A stretch of 64,000 nt of DNA from Polyangiaceae bacterium (GTDB lineage Bacteria; Myxococcota_A; Polyangia; Polyangiales; Polyangiaceae): assembly GCA_023150915.1 (NCBI GenBank), contig JAKLKA010000004.1, forward strand, positions 52,032 through 116,031. The letters run 5' to 3'. Of this stretch, positions 17,456 through 27,365 are shown piece after piece. The position numbers were made by a program, and so were the translations under genes. The first letter of the stretch is position 1; the number at the start of each line of letters is the position of its first letter. The notes under the pieces were generated by a model that saw only the letters and a program-made list of their open reading frames with translations, was not told the origin of the DNA and made no database searches.

Positions 17456-17461
17456 TACGCT
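17456..17461 (+). promoter_or_regulatory. TACGCT -10-like box for the kinase pair
   Basis: Ends 10 nt before ATG 17472; same hexamer as before the FHA regulator at 20801. No ribosome site between. Confidence 0.4.
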
Positions 17462-17471
17462 TCGGGCCCTC

Positions 17472-18788
17472 ATGGTCTCGCGCCAATGGGCCGCCGGTGA
17501 CGTGCTCGCCGAAAAATACCGGCTGGTCCACGAGCTGGGGCGCGGCGGTATGGGCGCCGTGTGGCGGGCCGAGCACCTGGTCTTGCGCTCGGACGTCGCC
17601 GTGAAGCTGGTGCTCACGGCCGTCGCGACCTCCGAGCCGCTGCGTGCCCGCTTCTTGCGCGAGGCGCAGGCATCGGCGGCACTGCGCAGCCCCCACGTCG
17701 TTCAGATCCTCGACTATGGCGTGCACCAGGACACGCCGTTCATGGTGATGGAGCTGCTCGAGGGCGAGAGCCTCCGACAGCGCCTCCAGCGGGTGGGCGT
17801 GCTGTCGGCGGAAGAGACGGCGCGGGTCGTGGTTCATGTGGCCCGGGCGCTGGCAAAGGCCCAAGAGGCGGGAATCGTCCACCGCGACCTGAAGCCCGAC
17901 AACGTCTTCCTGGTGCACAACGCCGACGAAGACATCGCGAAGGTCTTGGACTTCGGCATCGCCAAGGCGATGACGGAGACCGGGGTCGGTGCCGAGACCC
18001 AGAGCGGCGCCGTGCTCGGCACCGCGTACTACATGAGCCCCGAGCAAGCGCGCGGTACGCGCTCGGTCGACCATCGCACCGACCTGTGGGCGCTGGGCGT
18101 GATCGCCTTCGAGTGTCTGACCGGTCGCCGGCCATTCGACGGTGCCGTGCTCGGCGACGTGCTGGTCAAGATCTGCACCGAGCCGCTCCCGATTCCGTCG
18201 ACTCTGGCCGCCGTGCCTCCCGGCTTCGACGCCTGGTTCCAGCGGGCGCTGGCCCGCGATCCCGATCAGCGGTTCTCGTCGGCCTCCGAGATGGCAGAGG
18301 CGTTCCGCGCGCTGGTCGGGCCGGGGCGCGTCTCGCTGGCCCCGGCCTCGGCGGCGGCCACTGCCGTGATCGGCCCGACCACGGCAGCTCCGCACTCGTT
18401 GCCGGCCCCGCCCAGCCGGGCGCCACCGGCGCCCAAGAAGTCGTCCCCCCTGGTGATCGCGCTGGTCGCACTGCTGGGCGTCGGTGCGCTGGGCACGCTC
18501 GGGGCCGCTGCCTACCTCTGGCAGCAACGCGGAACAGCGGCCGCGCCGAGCACTTCCACGCTCGACGCGCCGCTCGCCGCCAGTGGCGTCGAGTTGCTCG
18601 ACGCCGTCGACGGCGGCGATGCCGGGCCGCGCACGGTCAAGCGCGCCGGTGCTGCCAAGCCGGCCGGCGGCGACGCCGGGCCCGAATGGATGACCGAGGT
18701 GAAGAAGGCGCAGAAAGCCCAGGAAGACGCCGAGAAGGCCAAGGCCGCCGCCGACGCGCTGAAGCAGAAGTGGGGCGTGAACCAGTGA
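17472..18788 (+). CDS. Transmembrane Ser/Thr protein kinase
   Basis: 438 residues from ATG 17472, chosen over an in-frame start 39 nt earlier because of the -10 box just upstream. Kinase motifs are complete: GRGGMGAVW, VAVKL Lys, HRDLKPDNVFL near 137, LDFGIAK, and SPEQA. A membrane helix is at about 325-350. The short outer part is Gly/Ala-rich and ends in a Lys-rich coiled coil (KKAQKAQEDAEKAKAA). It overlaps the next kinase gene by 4 nt (GTGA), so two kinases are made together from one message. Confidence 0.93.
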   Translation: MVSRQWAAGDVLAEKYRLVHELGRGGMGAVWRAEHLVLRSDVAVKLVLTAVATSEPLRARFLREAQASAALRSPHVVQILDYGVHQDTPFMVMELLEGESLRQRLQRVGVLSAEETARVVVHVARALAKAQEAGIVHRDLKPDNVFLVHNADEDIAKVLDFGIAKAMTETGVGAETQSGAVLGTAYYMSPEQARGTRSVDHRTDLWALGVIAFECLTGRRPFDGAVLGDVLVKICTEPLPIPSTLAAVPPGFDAWFQRALARDPDQRFSSASEMAEAFRALVGPGRVSLAPASAAATAVIGPTTAAPHSLPAPPSRAPPAPKKSSPLVIALVALLGVGALGTLGAAAYLWQQRGTAAAPSTSTLDAPLAASGVELLDAVDGGDAGPRTVKRAGAAKPAGGDAGPEWMTEVKKAQKAQEDAEKAKAAADALKQKWGVNQ

Positions 18789-20758
18789 GCGCGTCGAGCG
18801 ACCTGTCCCGCGACGTGACGCGGGCCCTGATCGGCGATGCCCCACTGGTGTCGGATCACCGCCCGGACGTGAGCTATCGGGTCGAGCGCACCATCGGGCG
18901 CGGGGGGTTCGCCTACGCCGTGCTCGCCCAGCGGGTTGCCCCCGAGGGCTCCATTCCCGTGGTGCTCAAGATCATGCGTCCCGAGACGGTGGTGCTGAAC
19001 GCCGACATGGTCACCCGCTTGTTCAAGAAGGAGGTGGTCGCGCTCGGCCGCCTGAACGAGCGCGTGCCGCCGACCCCGTTCGTGGTCCGGTTGCTCGATA
19101 CCGGTGTTGCCACGGTCAGCGATCAGGGCCGAAGCGTCGAGCTGCCTTGGTTGGCCATCGAATACGTCCAGGGCGGCGTCGAGGGGGAGACGCTCTCGAA
19201 GCGCGTGCGGTACTCGATCAAGAACACTCGTTTCGCCCTCGATCCCGAGCGCGTGGCTCACTTGCTTCGCCAGCTGGTGGCGGCCCTGTCCGAGATCCAC
19301 GCCTCCGAGATCATCCATCGCGATCTCAAGCCCAGCAACGTCTTGTGCTGCGGCTTCGGCAGCTCCGAGATCGCCAAGGTGTCCGACTTCGGCATCGCGC
19401 GCCCCACCGGGATGGCGTCGACCTTCGGCGACATCACCCTGGGCTCACCCGGGTACATCGCCCCCGAACAGGTCCACCTCCGCGCCGAGGTGGGGCCCGC
19501 GACCGACGTGTTCAGCTTGGCCAGCATCGTGTTCTTCATGCTGACCGGCGAGAAGTACTTCGACGTCAAGTCGGCACTGGACGGCGTGATGGCGGCAATG
19601 CAGCCCGAGCGGCGGGGGCTGGCGAGCGTGCCCACGCTGTCGCCCGAGCTGCGGGACCGCGCGGAAGCGTGCCAGGCCATCGACGCGGTGCTGGCGCGGG
19701 CCACGTCGGCCGACCCGCGTCATCGCATCCAGAGCGCCGCAGAGCTGGGTGCGCTGCTCTTGCCCTGGCTTGCGGCGGGCCCCGGCAGTGGCAAGCCCAG
19801 TCAGCGGCTGGTGACCAGCGTGGTCTCGGCGCGCACCGAGCGGGCCGCCGCGCGCGAGCCAGCGTCTTGGTCGTGGACGGCGCGGCACAACCCCGGCGGA
19901 AGCCGCGTGATCGTCGACGTGGCGTGGGAGAGCGACGGCCACTGTCTGGCGGCCACGGCCCAGAGCCTGGCCTTCTGGGACGGTGGGGCGTGGACCGACA
20001 TCACACCGCCGCCGCTCTGGCCGATCCACATGGTTCGCCGGCTCGGCGCGGGTCGATTCCTGCTCTCTAGCGAGGGCGGACGGCTGCTGGCGCTGGTGGC
20101 CGACGAGACGAGCGAGGTCTTGGCCTGTCCCGAGCCGGGGCGCGCCATCAGCGCGTTCTCCGGCGACTTGGACGATCTGGCGGTGATGGTCGGGGTGCGC
20201 GCCGACGCACCGCCCGCGCTCTTCGCCTACTGCGGGCGGCACTGGCTGCGCCCGCTGCCGGTCGAGGCGGCGGCGAGCGTTCCGGGTCTCGCGCGCCTCG
20301 ATCGCGAGCGCTGGCTCGTGACCGGCCGGACGCGGACCGGCTCGGCGTTCGCGGCCACCTACCACCCGCTCGAGTGGCGCCTCGAGCAGGTGGCCAGCCC
20401 CAATGCGCCGGCGCTGGTGTGCTGCGCCAGCCAGCCCGAGCGCGGGATCGCCATCGCCGCCGGCGGGCGGTACGTCGTGCGTGTCGGGCCGAACACCAAG
20501 TCGGAGCTCGAGATCGGCACCGGGACCCACTGGTCTGCGTGTGCCGTCGACGTGCTGGGCGGCGAGTGGGTCGCCGGTGCGGGGCGCATCTGGTTCTCAC
20601 CGGGCGAGGGCGCGCCGTGGCGCGAGGTCTGGAGCGACCCGGCGTGGACCGCGCCGTTCGTGAGCATCCACGCCGATGCCGACCACGTGGTCTTGGTCAC
20701 CGCCGACGGCGGAGTGCTCGAAGGCCGCGTCCACGCGGGTTTCGGCGGCGCCGCGTAG
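18785..20758 (+). CDS. Cytoplasmic Ser/Thr kinase fused to a beta-propeller-like domain
   Basis: 657 residues, GTG start overlapping the previous stop. The kinase domain (about 30-330) has GRGGFAYAVL, VVLKI Lys, HRDLKPSNVL near 178, SDFGIARP and APEQV. No membrane helix is seen. The C-terminal 300 residues are repeated short strands rich in Trp and Gly (WESDGHCLAATAQSLAFWDG, IWFSPGEGAPWREVW), consistent with a WD/photosynthesis-type propeller of five to seven blades for protein binding. It is probably cross-regulated by the membrane kinase encoded with it. Confidence 0.9.
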   Translation: MSASSDLSRDVTRALIGDAPLVSDHRPDVSYRVERTIGRGGFAYAVLAQRVAPEGSIPVVLKIMRPETVVLNADMVTRLFKKEVVALGRLNERVPPTPFVVRLLDTGVATVSDQGRSVELPWLAIEYVQGGVEGETLSKRVRYSIKNTRFALDPERVAHLLRQLVAALSEIHASEIIHRDLKPSNVLCCGFGSSEIAKVSDFGIARPTGMASTFGDITLGSPGYIAPEQVHLRAEVGPATDVFSLASIVFFMLTGEKYFDVKSALDGVMAAMQPERRGLASVPTLSPELRDRAEACQAIDAVLARATSADPRHRIQSAAELGALLLPWLAAGPGSGKPSQRLVTSVVSARTERAAAREPASWSWTARHNPGGSRVIVDVAWESDGHCLAATAQSLAFWDGGAWTDITPPPLWPIHMVRRLGAGRFLLSSEGGRLLALVADETSEVLACPEPGRAISAFSGDLDDLAVMVGVRADAPPALFAYCGRHWLRPLPVEAAASVPGLARLDRERWLVTGRTRTGSAFAATYHPLEWRLEQVASPNAPALVCCASQPERGIAIAAGGRYVVRVGPNTKSELEIGTGTHWSACAVDVLGGEWVAGAGRIWFSPGEGAPWREVWSDPAWTAPFVSIHADADHVVLVTADGGVLEGRVHAGFGGAA

Positions 20759-20786
20759 CAGGTAGCTCCAGACGGCGAGTCGAGGC

Positions 20787-20792
20787 TACGCT
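20787..20792 (+). promoter_or_regulatory. TACGCT -10-like box for the FHA-sigma54 regulator
   Basis: Ends 8 nt before ATG 20801, with no Shine-Dalgarno sequence. Identical hexamer to the one at 17456. Confidence 0.4.
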
Positions 20793-20800
20793 ACCGCCCG

Positions 20801-22114
20801 ATGTCCGACCGCACCGTCCCCATCGAGCAGACCGGTCGCCTGGTACGCACCCTGCGGGTCGAGGTCCTCTCGGGGGCCGAGGCTGGCCGAAACATCGTCT
20901 CCGGATCGGACACGGTGAGCATCGGTGGCGCGGACGGCAACGATCTGATCCTCGGGGACAAGACCGTGAGCCGGTTCCATCTCGAGCTGCGGCGCCGCGC
21001 CGGCCGGATCGTGGCGGTGGACCTGGGCTCGACCAACGGCACCCGGATCGGCAGTGTCGTGCTCCAGGGCGGTCAGGCGGTCGTCGATCCCGGTACGGTG
21101 CTGTCGCTGGGGGCGATCGAAGTCCGCGTGGGCGACGGCGAGATCGTGGACGTCGGCGAGACGCCCGCCCGACTGGGCGAGCTCTTCGGCGACAGCGCGG
21201 TCATGCGCCGCGTGATGGGTCAGGCCAGCCGCGTGGCGTCGAGCGACGTGTCGGTGTTGCTGTTCGGTGAGTCGGGAACCGGAAAAGAGCTGCTGGCGCG
21301 GGCGATCCACGACGCCAGCCCCCGCGCCGCCGAGCCGTTCGTCACCGTGGACTGCGGCGCCATCACCCCGACGCTGTTCTCGAGCGAGTTGTTCGGTCAC
21401 GAACGCGGGGCGTTCACCGGGGCCGAGCGCCAGCACATCGGCGCGTTCGAGCGGGCCAACGGGGGAACGGTGTTCCTCGACGAGATCGGCGAGCTTCCGC
21501 CCGAGCTGCAGTCGGCCCTGCTCGGCGCGCTCGAGCGCCGCCGCGTCCGCCGCGTGGGCGGCAAAGACGACATCGCGATCGACGTCAGGCTGGTCTCGGC
21601 GACGCACCGCGACCTGCGTGCCCAGGTCAACTCTTCCGTGTTCCGGCTCGATCTGTTCTACCGGGTGGCGGTGGTGACACTGACCGTGCCGCCGCTGCGC
21701 GAGCGCCCCGAAGACATCCCCGCGCTGGTCGAGCACTTCTTGCGCGAGGCGGGCCACCCCGGTCCGGTGCGCGACGTGTTTCCGCCCGAAGCGATGAAGC
21801 GGCTGGGCGCCCACGCCTGGCCTGGGAACGTGCGCGAGCTGCGCAACTTCGTGCTCGGCACGCTGGCGCTGGGCGAGCCCGCAGCGCTGGAGACGGTGGC
21901 CGTGGACGACGCCGCGGGCGCCCGGGACCCCTTCGCCGGGCTGCTGGACCTCGCGTATCGCGATGCCAAGCGGGCGGTGATGGACGACTTCGAGCGTCGC
22001 TACGTCGAGCACCTGCTCGCCAAGAGCGGTGGCAACGTGCGGCAGGCGTCGCGTGACGGCCAGATGGACCGCTCTTACCTGATGGAGTTGATCAAGCGCC
22101 ACCGGCTGAAGTGA
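20801..22114 (+). CDS. FHA-domain sigma54-dependent transcription activator
   Basis: 437 residues. The N-terminal FHA domain (about 15-115) has the phospho-Thr pocket (DKTVSRFHLEL and DLGSTNGT). The AAA+ domain has Walker A GESGTGKE, the sigma54 loop GAFTGAE intact, Walker B FLDEIGE and the arginine finger region. A short Fis-type helix-turn-helix ends the protein (GGNVRQASRDGQMDRSYLMELI). FHA in place of a receiver means activation through Ser/Thr phosphorylation, so the kinases just upstream are natural inputs. Convergent with the beta-barrel gene across a GC-rich dyad. Confidence 0.95.
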   Translation: MSDRTVPIEQTGRLVRTLRVEVLSGAEAGRNIVSGSDTVSIGGADGNDLILGDKTVSRFHLELRRRAGRIVAVDLGSTNGTRIGSVVLQGGQAVVDPGTVLSLGAIEVRVGDGEIVDVGETPARLGELFGDSAVMRRVMGQASRVASSDVSVLLFGESGTGKELLARAIHDASPRAAEPFVTVDCGAITPTLFSSELFGHERGAFTGAERQHIGAFERANGGTVFLDEIGELPPELQSALLGALERRRVRRVGGKDDIAIDVRLVSATHRDLRAQVNSSVFRLDLFYRVAVVTLTVPPLRERPEDIPALVEHFLREAGHPGPVRDVFPPEAMKRLGAHAWPGNVRELRNFVLGTLALGEPAALETVAVDDAAGARDPFAGLLDLAYRDAKRAVMDDFERRYVEHLLAKSGGNVRQASRDGQMDRSYLMELIKRHRLK

Positions 22115-22155
22115 GCGCGCGCTGCGCGCCATGCCGGCCCAGGTTGCGCGCGCTC
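22113..22155. terminator. GC-only dyad between convergent genes
   Basis: GAGCGCGCGC (22113-22122) pairs perfectly with GCGCGCGCTC (22146-22155) around a 23-nt loop. It spans both stop codons of the convergent pair. No T-run follows on either strand, so it may be a weak or Rho-assisted bidirectional terminator. Confidence 0.4.
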
Positions 22156-22720
22156 ACCACATCGAGAAGCGCGCCACCACCTGCGCGCGTGGTCCCCGCA
22201 GCTCGTCCACTGCTGCGAAGGGGAAGTGGTATCCGCCCTCGGCGTTGAGCACCAGGTTGTGGTGCCAGTAGAGGTGCAGCCCAGCAAACGGCTGAGCAAA
22301 GCCGGTGTTCTTCAGCTCCTCGTGGATGGTTCCGCCGACCGTTGCCCCGAAGAACGGGATCAGGAAGCGGCGGCTGGCGTTCTTCTCCAGGGACAGCGAG
22401 AACCCGAGGTCGTAGATGGCCAGTGACGACGCGCTCTCGGGCGACTCCAGGATCGACGCCTGCAAGAACAGCGCGCCCTGGCTGGGGCCGAAGCGATCGT
22501 TGTTGTGCGACCAGTGGATGGGCGCGATCTGGGCGCCGCCGCCGAAGAAGGGCGCAGCGGCGCCGCTGGGCGCGAAGAACACCGCCTGGACACCGGGCAT
22601 CAAGAAGATGTCGCGCTCGACGCAGACCTCGCGCGCGGGGGCCTGGTGATCGCAGGGCGCGGCGGCTGCGGCGGCGGGGAACAGGGCGAGCGACAGGGCG
22701 ATCGGGGCGACGAGCTTCAT
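22154..22720 (-). CDS. Outer-membrane beta-barrel-like protein
   Basis: 188 residues. A Sec signal peptide ends at AAAAAAPC. The mature protein alternates short amphipathic strands rich in Phe, Trp and Gly (GVQAVFFAP, GALFLQASIL, LAIYDLGFSLSL, FAGLHLYWHHNLVLNAEGGY) and ends VVARFSMW, an aromatic C-terminus typical of BAM substrates. About eight strands fit an OmpA/OmpW-like porin-sized barrel. It lies between two FHA-sigma54 activators, 39-135 nt from each, and could be controlled by one of them. Function unknown. Confidence 0.7.
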   Translation of the reverse strand: MKLVAPIALSLALFPAAAAAAPCDHQAPAREVCVERDIFLMPGVQAVFFAPSGAAAPFFGGGAQIAPIHWSHNNDRFGPSQGALFLQASILESPESASSLAIYDLGFSLSLEKNASRRFLIPFFGATVGGTIHEELKNTGFAQPFAGLHLYWHHNLVLNAEGGYHFPFAAVDELRGPRAQVVARFSMW

Positions 22721-22854
22721 GCCTCGCCCTCGATCGCAACTCCCGTTCCAGCTCCGGGTTCACCTGCTTCCGCAGGCTTGCAGCGGCCTTGCGAACCGCG
22801 CTTCGCGCGGGACCTTCGCGCCGCGCTGCCCGGTTCTCGTGAGATGTTTTCAGC

Positions 22855-24261
<1,407 letters not shown>

Positions 24262-24394
24262 GGGACCGACAGACTAGGGCGGATCGGCTCCGGATGCAGC
24301 GCGGGTTCGTGCCCCCGAGAGTTGAGGGGCATCGGCAGCAGGTTGCTGCTGGCGCCCTGCGCTCCGGGGGCCTCAAACCCGAACTCGAAGCCTT

Positions 24395-24420
24395 TGAATT
24401 CAATGGTTTAGGTGAATTCA
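24395..24420. promoter_or_regulatory. Paired TGAATTCA palindromes, candidate operator
   Basis: Two identical 8-bp palindromes, at 24395-24402 and 24413-24420, with start-to-start spacing of 18 bp, lie in the only AT-rich patch of the 194-nt divergent region, 36 nt before the ATG at 24456. The layout suits a dimeric regulator; the protein is unknown. Confidence 0.4.
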
Positions 24421-24455
24421 GGCGGTTGGAACGGAGCTTGAAAGAGGGGGAGGCG

Positions 24456-25394
24456 ATGAAACGCCTGATGGCCGCATTGATCGCGACGCTGACCCTCACG
24501 ACCGTCCCGGTCGGCGCGACCGAGGCGCCGGTGTTGCGCACGGCGGCGTCGGCGGTGGCCGAGCTGGTGCAGCGGGCCACTCTGCGCCCGGCCCCGGCCC
24601 CGGCGGCCGAGCCGGCCGGCACCCGCATCGAGAAGCCCGCGCGCATCGTGAGGGGTCGCAAGATCGTGACCGTTCCCCGGCTGTGCCGGGACGCCGGCGG
24701 TCGCTACGACCTGGTGATCCACTTCCACGGCGCGCCCGAGACCATCGAGCCCGTGTTCCAGCGCGCTGCCATCGACGCGGTGTTCGTGGTGGTCAACCTG
24801 GGCATCGGATCGGGCCCCTACGAAGACATGTTCATGCAAGATGGATCGCTGGCGAGCCTGCTCGACGAGATCGACCAGGTCGTGAGCAAGGCCTGCCCGC
24901 ACCCGAGCGGTGCACGCGGCAAGGTGGCACTCTCGGCCTGGAGCGCGGGTTACGGCGCTGCGTACCGCGTGCTGGCGAACAAGAAGGATCGCGAGCTGGT
25001 CGACGCCATTTTGCTCTCGGACGGCCTGCACGCCGGCTTTCTCGACAAGTACCGGCAGAAGATGAACGACGGTCAGATGGCGCCCTTCGACGCCTTCGCG
25101 GAGCGCGCCGTGCGCGGCGACAAGCTGTTTGGAATCACGCACACCTCGATCGTGACTCCGAGCTATGCGAGCACCACCGAGACCGCCCGCTATCTGATCG
25201 AGAGGCGTGGCCTGGTGGCCAGCAAGATGGACGAGCCGGGGCCGCGCTCGACGATGAAGCTGGTCGCGCAGACCGACGCCGGCGCCTTCCACGTTCGGGG
25301 CTACGCCGGCCAGGACACCGACGCCCACTGCGATCATCTGTACGCCATGGGCGACACCCTGTACCCGATGCTGCGCGACCGCTGGGCTCACTGA
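24456..25394 (+). CDS. Exported alpha/beta-hydrolase-like protein (paralogue 2)
   Basis: 312 residues from ATG 24456 behind a GA-rich ribosome site. A Sec signal peptide (MKRLMAALIATLTLTTVPVG) precedes a core with the same ordered motifs as the gene at 13196: YDLVIHFHGAP, LSAWSAGYGAAY, SDGLHAGF, THTSIVTPSYAS and FHVRGYAG. The Ser in SAWSAG would be the nucleophile; Asp in SDGLH and a late His could complete a triad. The first Gly of the usual elbow is again missing, so that change is a family feature. A secreted esterase or protease-like enzyme is possible; not assigned. Confidence 0.75.
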   Translation: MKRLMAALIATLTLTTVPVGATEAPVLRTAASAVAELVQRATLRPAPAPAAEPAGTRIEKPARIVRGRKIVTVPRLCRDAGGRYDLVIHFHGAPETIEPVFQRAAIDAVFVVVNLGIGSGPYEDMFMQDGSLASLLDEIDQVVSKACPHPSGARGKVALSAWSAGYGAAYRVLANKKDRELVDAILLSDGLHAGFLDKYRQKMNDGQMAPFDAFAERAVRGDKLFGITHTSIVTPSYASTTETARYLIERRGLVASKMDEPGPRSTMKLVAQTDAGAFHVRGYAGQDTDAHCDHLYAMGDTLYPMLRDRWAH

Positions 25395-25422
25395 TTGTGC
25401 CCGGGGCCGGGCTCGATTCGAG

Positions 25423-25428
25423 TATGAT
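25423..25428 (+). promoter_or_regulatory. TATGAT -10-like box
   Basis: A near-consensus -10 hexamer ends 8 nt before ATG 25437, again without a ribosome site, and is the clearest of the leaderless-type boxes. Confidence 0.5.
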
Positions 25429-25436
25429 GCGGCCCG

Positions 25437-26246
25437 ATGACCGAGTCGCTCGCATTCCCGGCGCCCGAGGCCGGCGACCCCGAAGACGTTGCGTGGAATC
25501 TTCAGACCGGCGGGACGATGTGGGCCCGCGGCGACCAGCACGAGGCGGTGCGATGGCTGCGCCGGGCGGCCGAGGCTGCGAGTGACGCGGGCACCGACCT
25601 GCGCGCCGTCGCGCTCGCCCGCGCCGCGGCCGATCTGACCGCCGCGCTCGCGCTGCCCCCGTCCATTCCTCCGCCACCGGTGTCCGCTCCGCCCTCCACC
25701 GAGACGGCGCCGGTCCCCGTCTCGGTTCGACCGGCGCCTCCGCCCGTCTCCGCGCCGACTGCCGACGAAGCCACCACGCCTCGGCCAATGCCGGTCAGCC
25801 GCCCCAAGGCACCGCCGCTGTCGCCGCCCGACGAGGCCACGGTGCACGACTTCAGCATTCCGGCCGACGTCGAGGCGCGCGAGCGTCAGCAGCCGCCGCC
25901 CTCGCGCCGCCCGCCGCCGCCGTCACGCTCGTCGCCGAGCGCGGCGCCGCCCCCTCCGCCGTCGCGCTCGTCGCCGAGCGGGGCGCCACCGCCCAGTTCG
26001 GCGCTGCCATCGTCACCCCTCTCGTCGTCGCCGAATACCTCACGAAGCTCGCCGATTTCGTCGTCCGGCGCGGTCGTGTTCCGGCCCCGGCAAGCGCTGC
26101 GGGTCGCCGTCACCCCGCAAGGCGACGACAAGACCCTGATGATGGTGCGCGCCTTGGCTGATGACGAGCCAGTGCCGCCCGGGGCTCACGAGGCCCTGCT
26201 CACGGCCATGGAAGCGGGCGTGCACCTGACCAGCAAGAAGCGCTGA
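25437..26246 (+). CDS. Helical-repeat protein with long Pro/Ser-rich tract
   Basis: 269 residues. Residues about 15-75 form two or three amphipathic helices (GDQHEAVRWLRRAAEAASDAG) like a TPR or Sel1 unit. Residues about 78-215 are low-complexity Pro/Ser/Ala (PPPSRSSPSAAPPPPPSRSS). The last 50 residues are ordered (QALRVAVTPQGDDKTLMMVR). No catalytic motif. The layout is common for myxobacterial adaptor proteins of unknown job. Convergent with the kinase at 26267, 20 nt apart, and a possible substrate or partner of it. Confidence 0.75.
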   Translation: MTESLAFPAPEAGDPEDVAWNLQTGGTMWARGDQHEAVRWLRRAAEAASDAGTDLRAVALARAAADLTAALALPPSIPPPPVSAPPSTETAPVPVSVRPAPPPVSAPTADEATTPRPMPVSRPKAPPLSPPDEATVHDFSIPADVEARERQQPPPSRRPPPPSRSSPSAAPPPPPSRSSPSGAPPPSSALPSSPLSSSPNTSRSSPISSSGAVVFRPRQALRVAVTPQGDDKTLMMVRALADDEPVPPGAHEALLTAMEAGVHLTSKKR

Positions 26247-26266
26247 GCGCCGGCACGAGCCCCGGA

Positions 26267-27262
26267 TCAGGCTCGCCCACCCATCGAGCGAGCGATGGCT
26301 CCTTCGCGCTCGACGATGAGGGTGCCCGCCCGGCTCTTCACGAACTCGGCCAGGTCACCCTCGCCGATCGACGGGCCAGAGTACGCGAGCCACTCTTCGA
26401 GCGCCGCTTTGAGCCGCAGCGCCGAGGGGTAGCGATGCGCCGGCTCCATCGCCATCGAGCGGCGCAAGATGCGCTCGAGAGCGGGCGGGTAGCTCTCCAC
26501 GATTTCGCTGGGGAACTGGAAGTCGCCCTTCAGCAAGCGCTCGATGGTCGCCTCTCGATTGCCCGTGGCGAAGGGGCGCGCGGCCGTCGAGATCTCGTAC
26601 AGGCACACGCCCAGGGTGAATACGTCCGAGAGCCGGCTCAGGCGCTTCCCGGCGGCGTGCTCCGGAGCCATGTACGCAGCCTTGCCGTCGATCTGGGGAA
26701 AGTCGCCCACCCGGCCGCTGGCCACCGAGCGCGCCACGCCGAAGTCGACCAACTTGGCGCGACCGGTCGTGGTCAGCATCAGGTTCTGTGGCGACACGTC
26801 GGCGTGCACGATGCGCACCAGGCTGCCGTCTTCGGCTCGGGTCTCGTGTGCGGCGTGCAAGGCATCGGCGCACTGGGCGATGATACGCGCGGCGATTCGC
26901 GGTTCGACCGGTCGCGGTGTGTCCCCGCGGTTGGGCTTGAGCACGCGGGCCAGGCTCTCGCCCGTCACCCACTCCATGGCAATGTAGTGCACGCCCCGCA
27001 CCTCGCCCGTGCCGAACACCTCGCACACGTTGGGGTGCTTCACGGCAGCCGCGAACCGAGCTTCGTCGGCGAACAGCCGCTGGTAGGTGGCGTTGTCGGC
27101 CAGCTCGGGCCGGATGGTCTTGACCGCGACCACGCGGTTGGTCGGAACGTGGCGTGCCGCCCAGACCCGGGCCATGCCGCCCTGCGCAACCGCCACCAGC
27201 AGTTGATAAGGGCCGAGCGCGGTGCCTTCTCGGAGCTCGTCGTAGGCGGAGGCGGCGCTCAT
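26267..27262 (-). CDS. Soluble Ser/Thr protein kinase (HAD-type catalytic loop)
   Basis: 331 residues from ATG 27262; the upstream in-frame extension is low-complexity. Kinase domain fills nearly the whole protein: VAQGGMARVW, VAVKTIRPE Lys, catalytic loop HADVSPQNLML (HAD instead of HRD, Ser in place of Lys), VDFGVAR and APEHA. The HADVSPQN loop marks a subgroup frequent in myxobacteria; loss of the loop Lys may lower but need not abolish activity. No membrane helix. It starts 104 nt from the end of boxB, which runs in the same direction upstream. Confidence 0.9.
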   Translation of the reverse strand: MSAASAYDELREGTALGPYQLLVAVAQGGMARVWAARHVPTNRVVAVKTIRPELADNATYQRLFADEARFAAAVKHPNVCEVFGTGEVRGVHYIAMEWVTGESLARVLKPNRGDTPRPVEPRIAARIIAQCADALHAAHETRAEDGSLVRIVHADVSPQNLMLTTTGRAKLVDFGVARSVASGRVGDFPQIDGKAAYMAPEHAAGKRLSRLSDVFTLGVCLYEISTAARPFATGNREATIERLLKGDFQFPSEIVESYPPALERILRRSMAMEPAHRYPSALRLKAALEEWLAYSGPSIGEGDLAEFVKSRAGTLIVEREGAIARSMGGRA

Positions 27263-27365
27263 GGCAGTCGCGGGACGCGGATGTTCGCCCCGGCGCGGCC
27301 CGTCGTCAAACGCTGCGCGGTCGGTCGACGCAGGCGGCACGGGCCGCCGGCGCCGTGAGCGGAAT

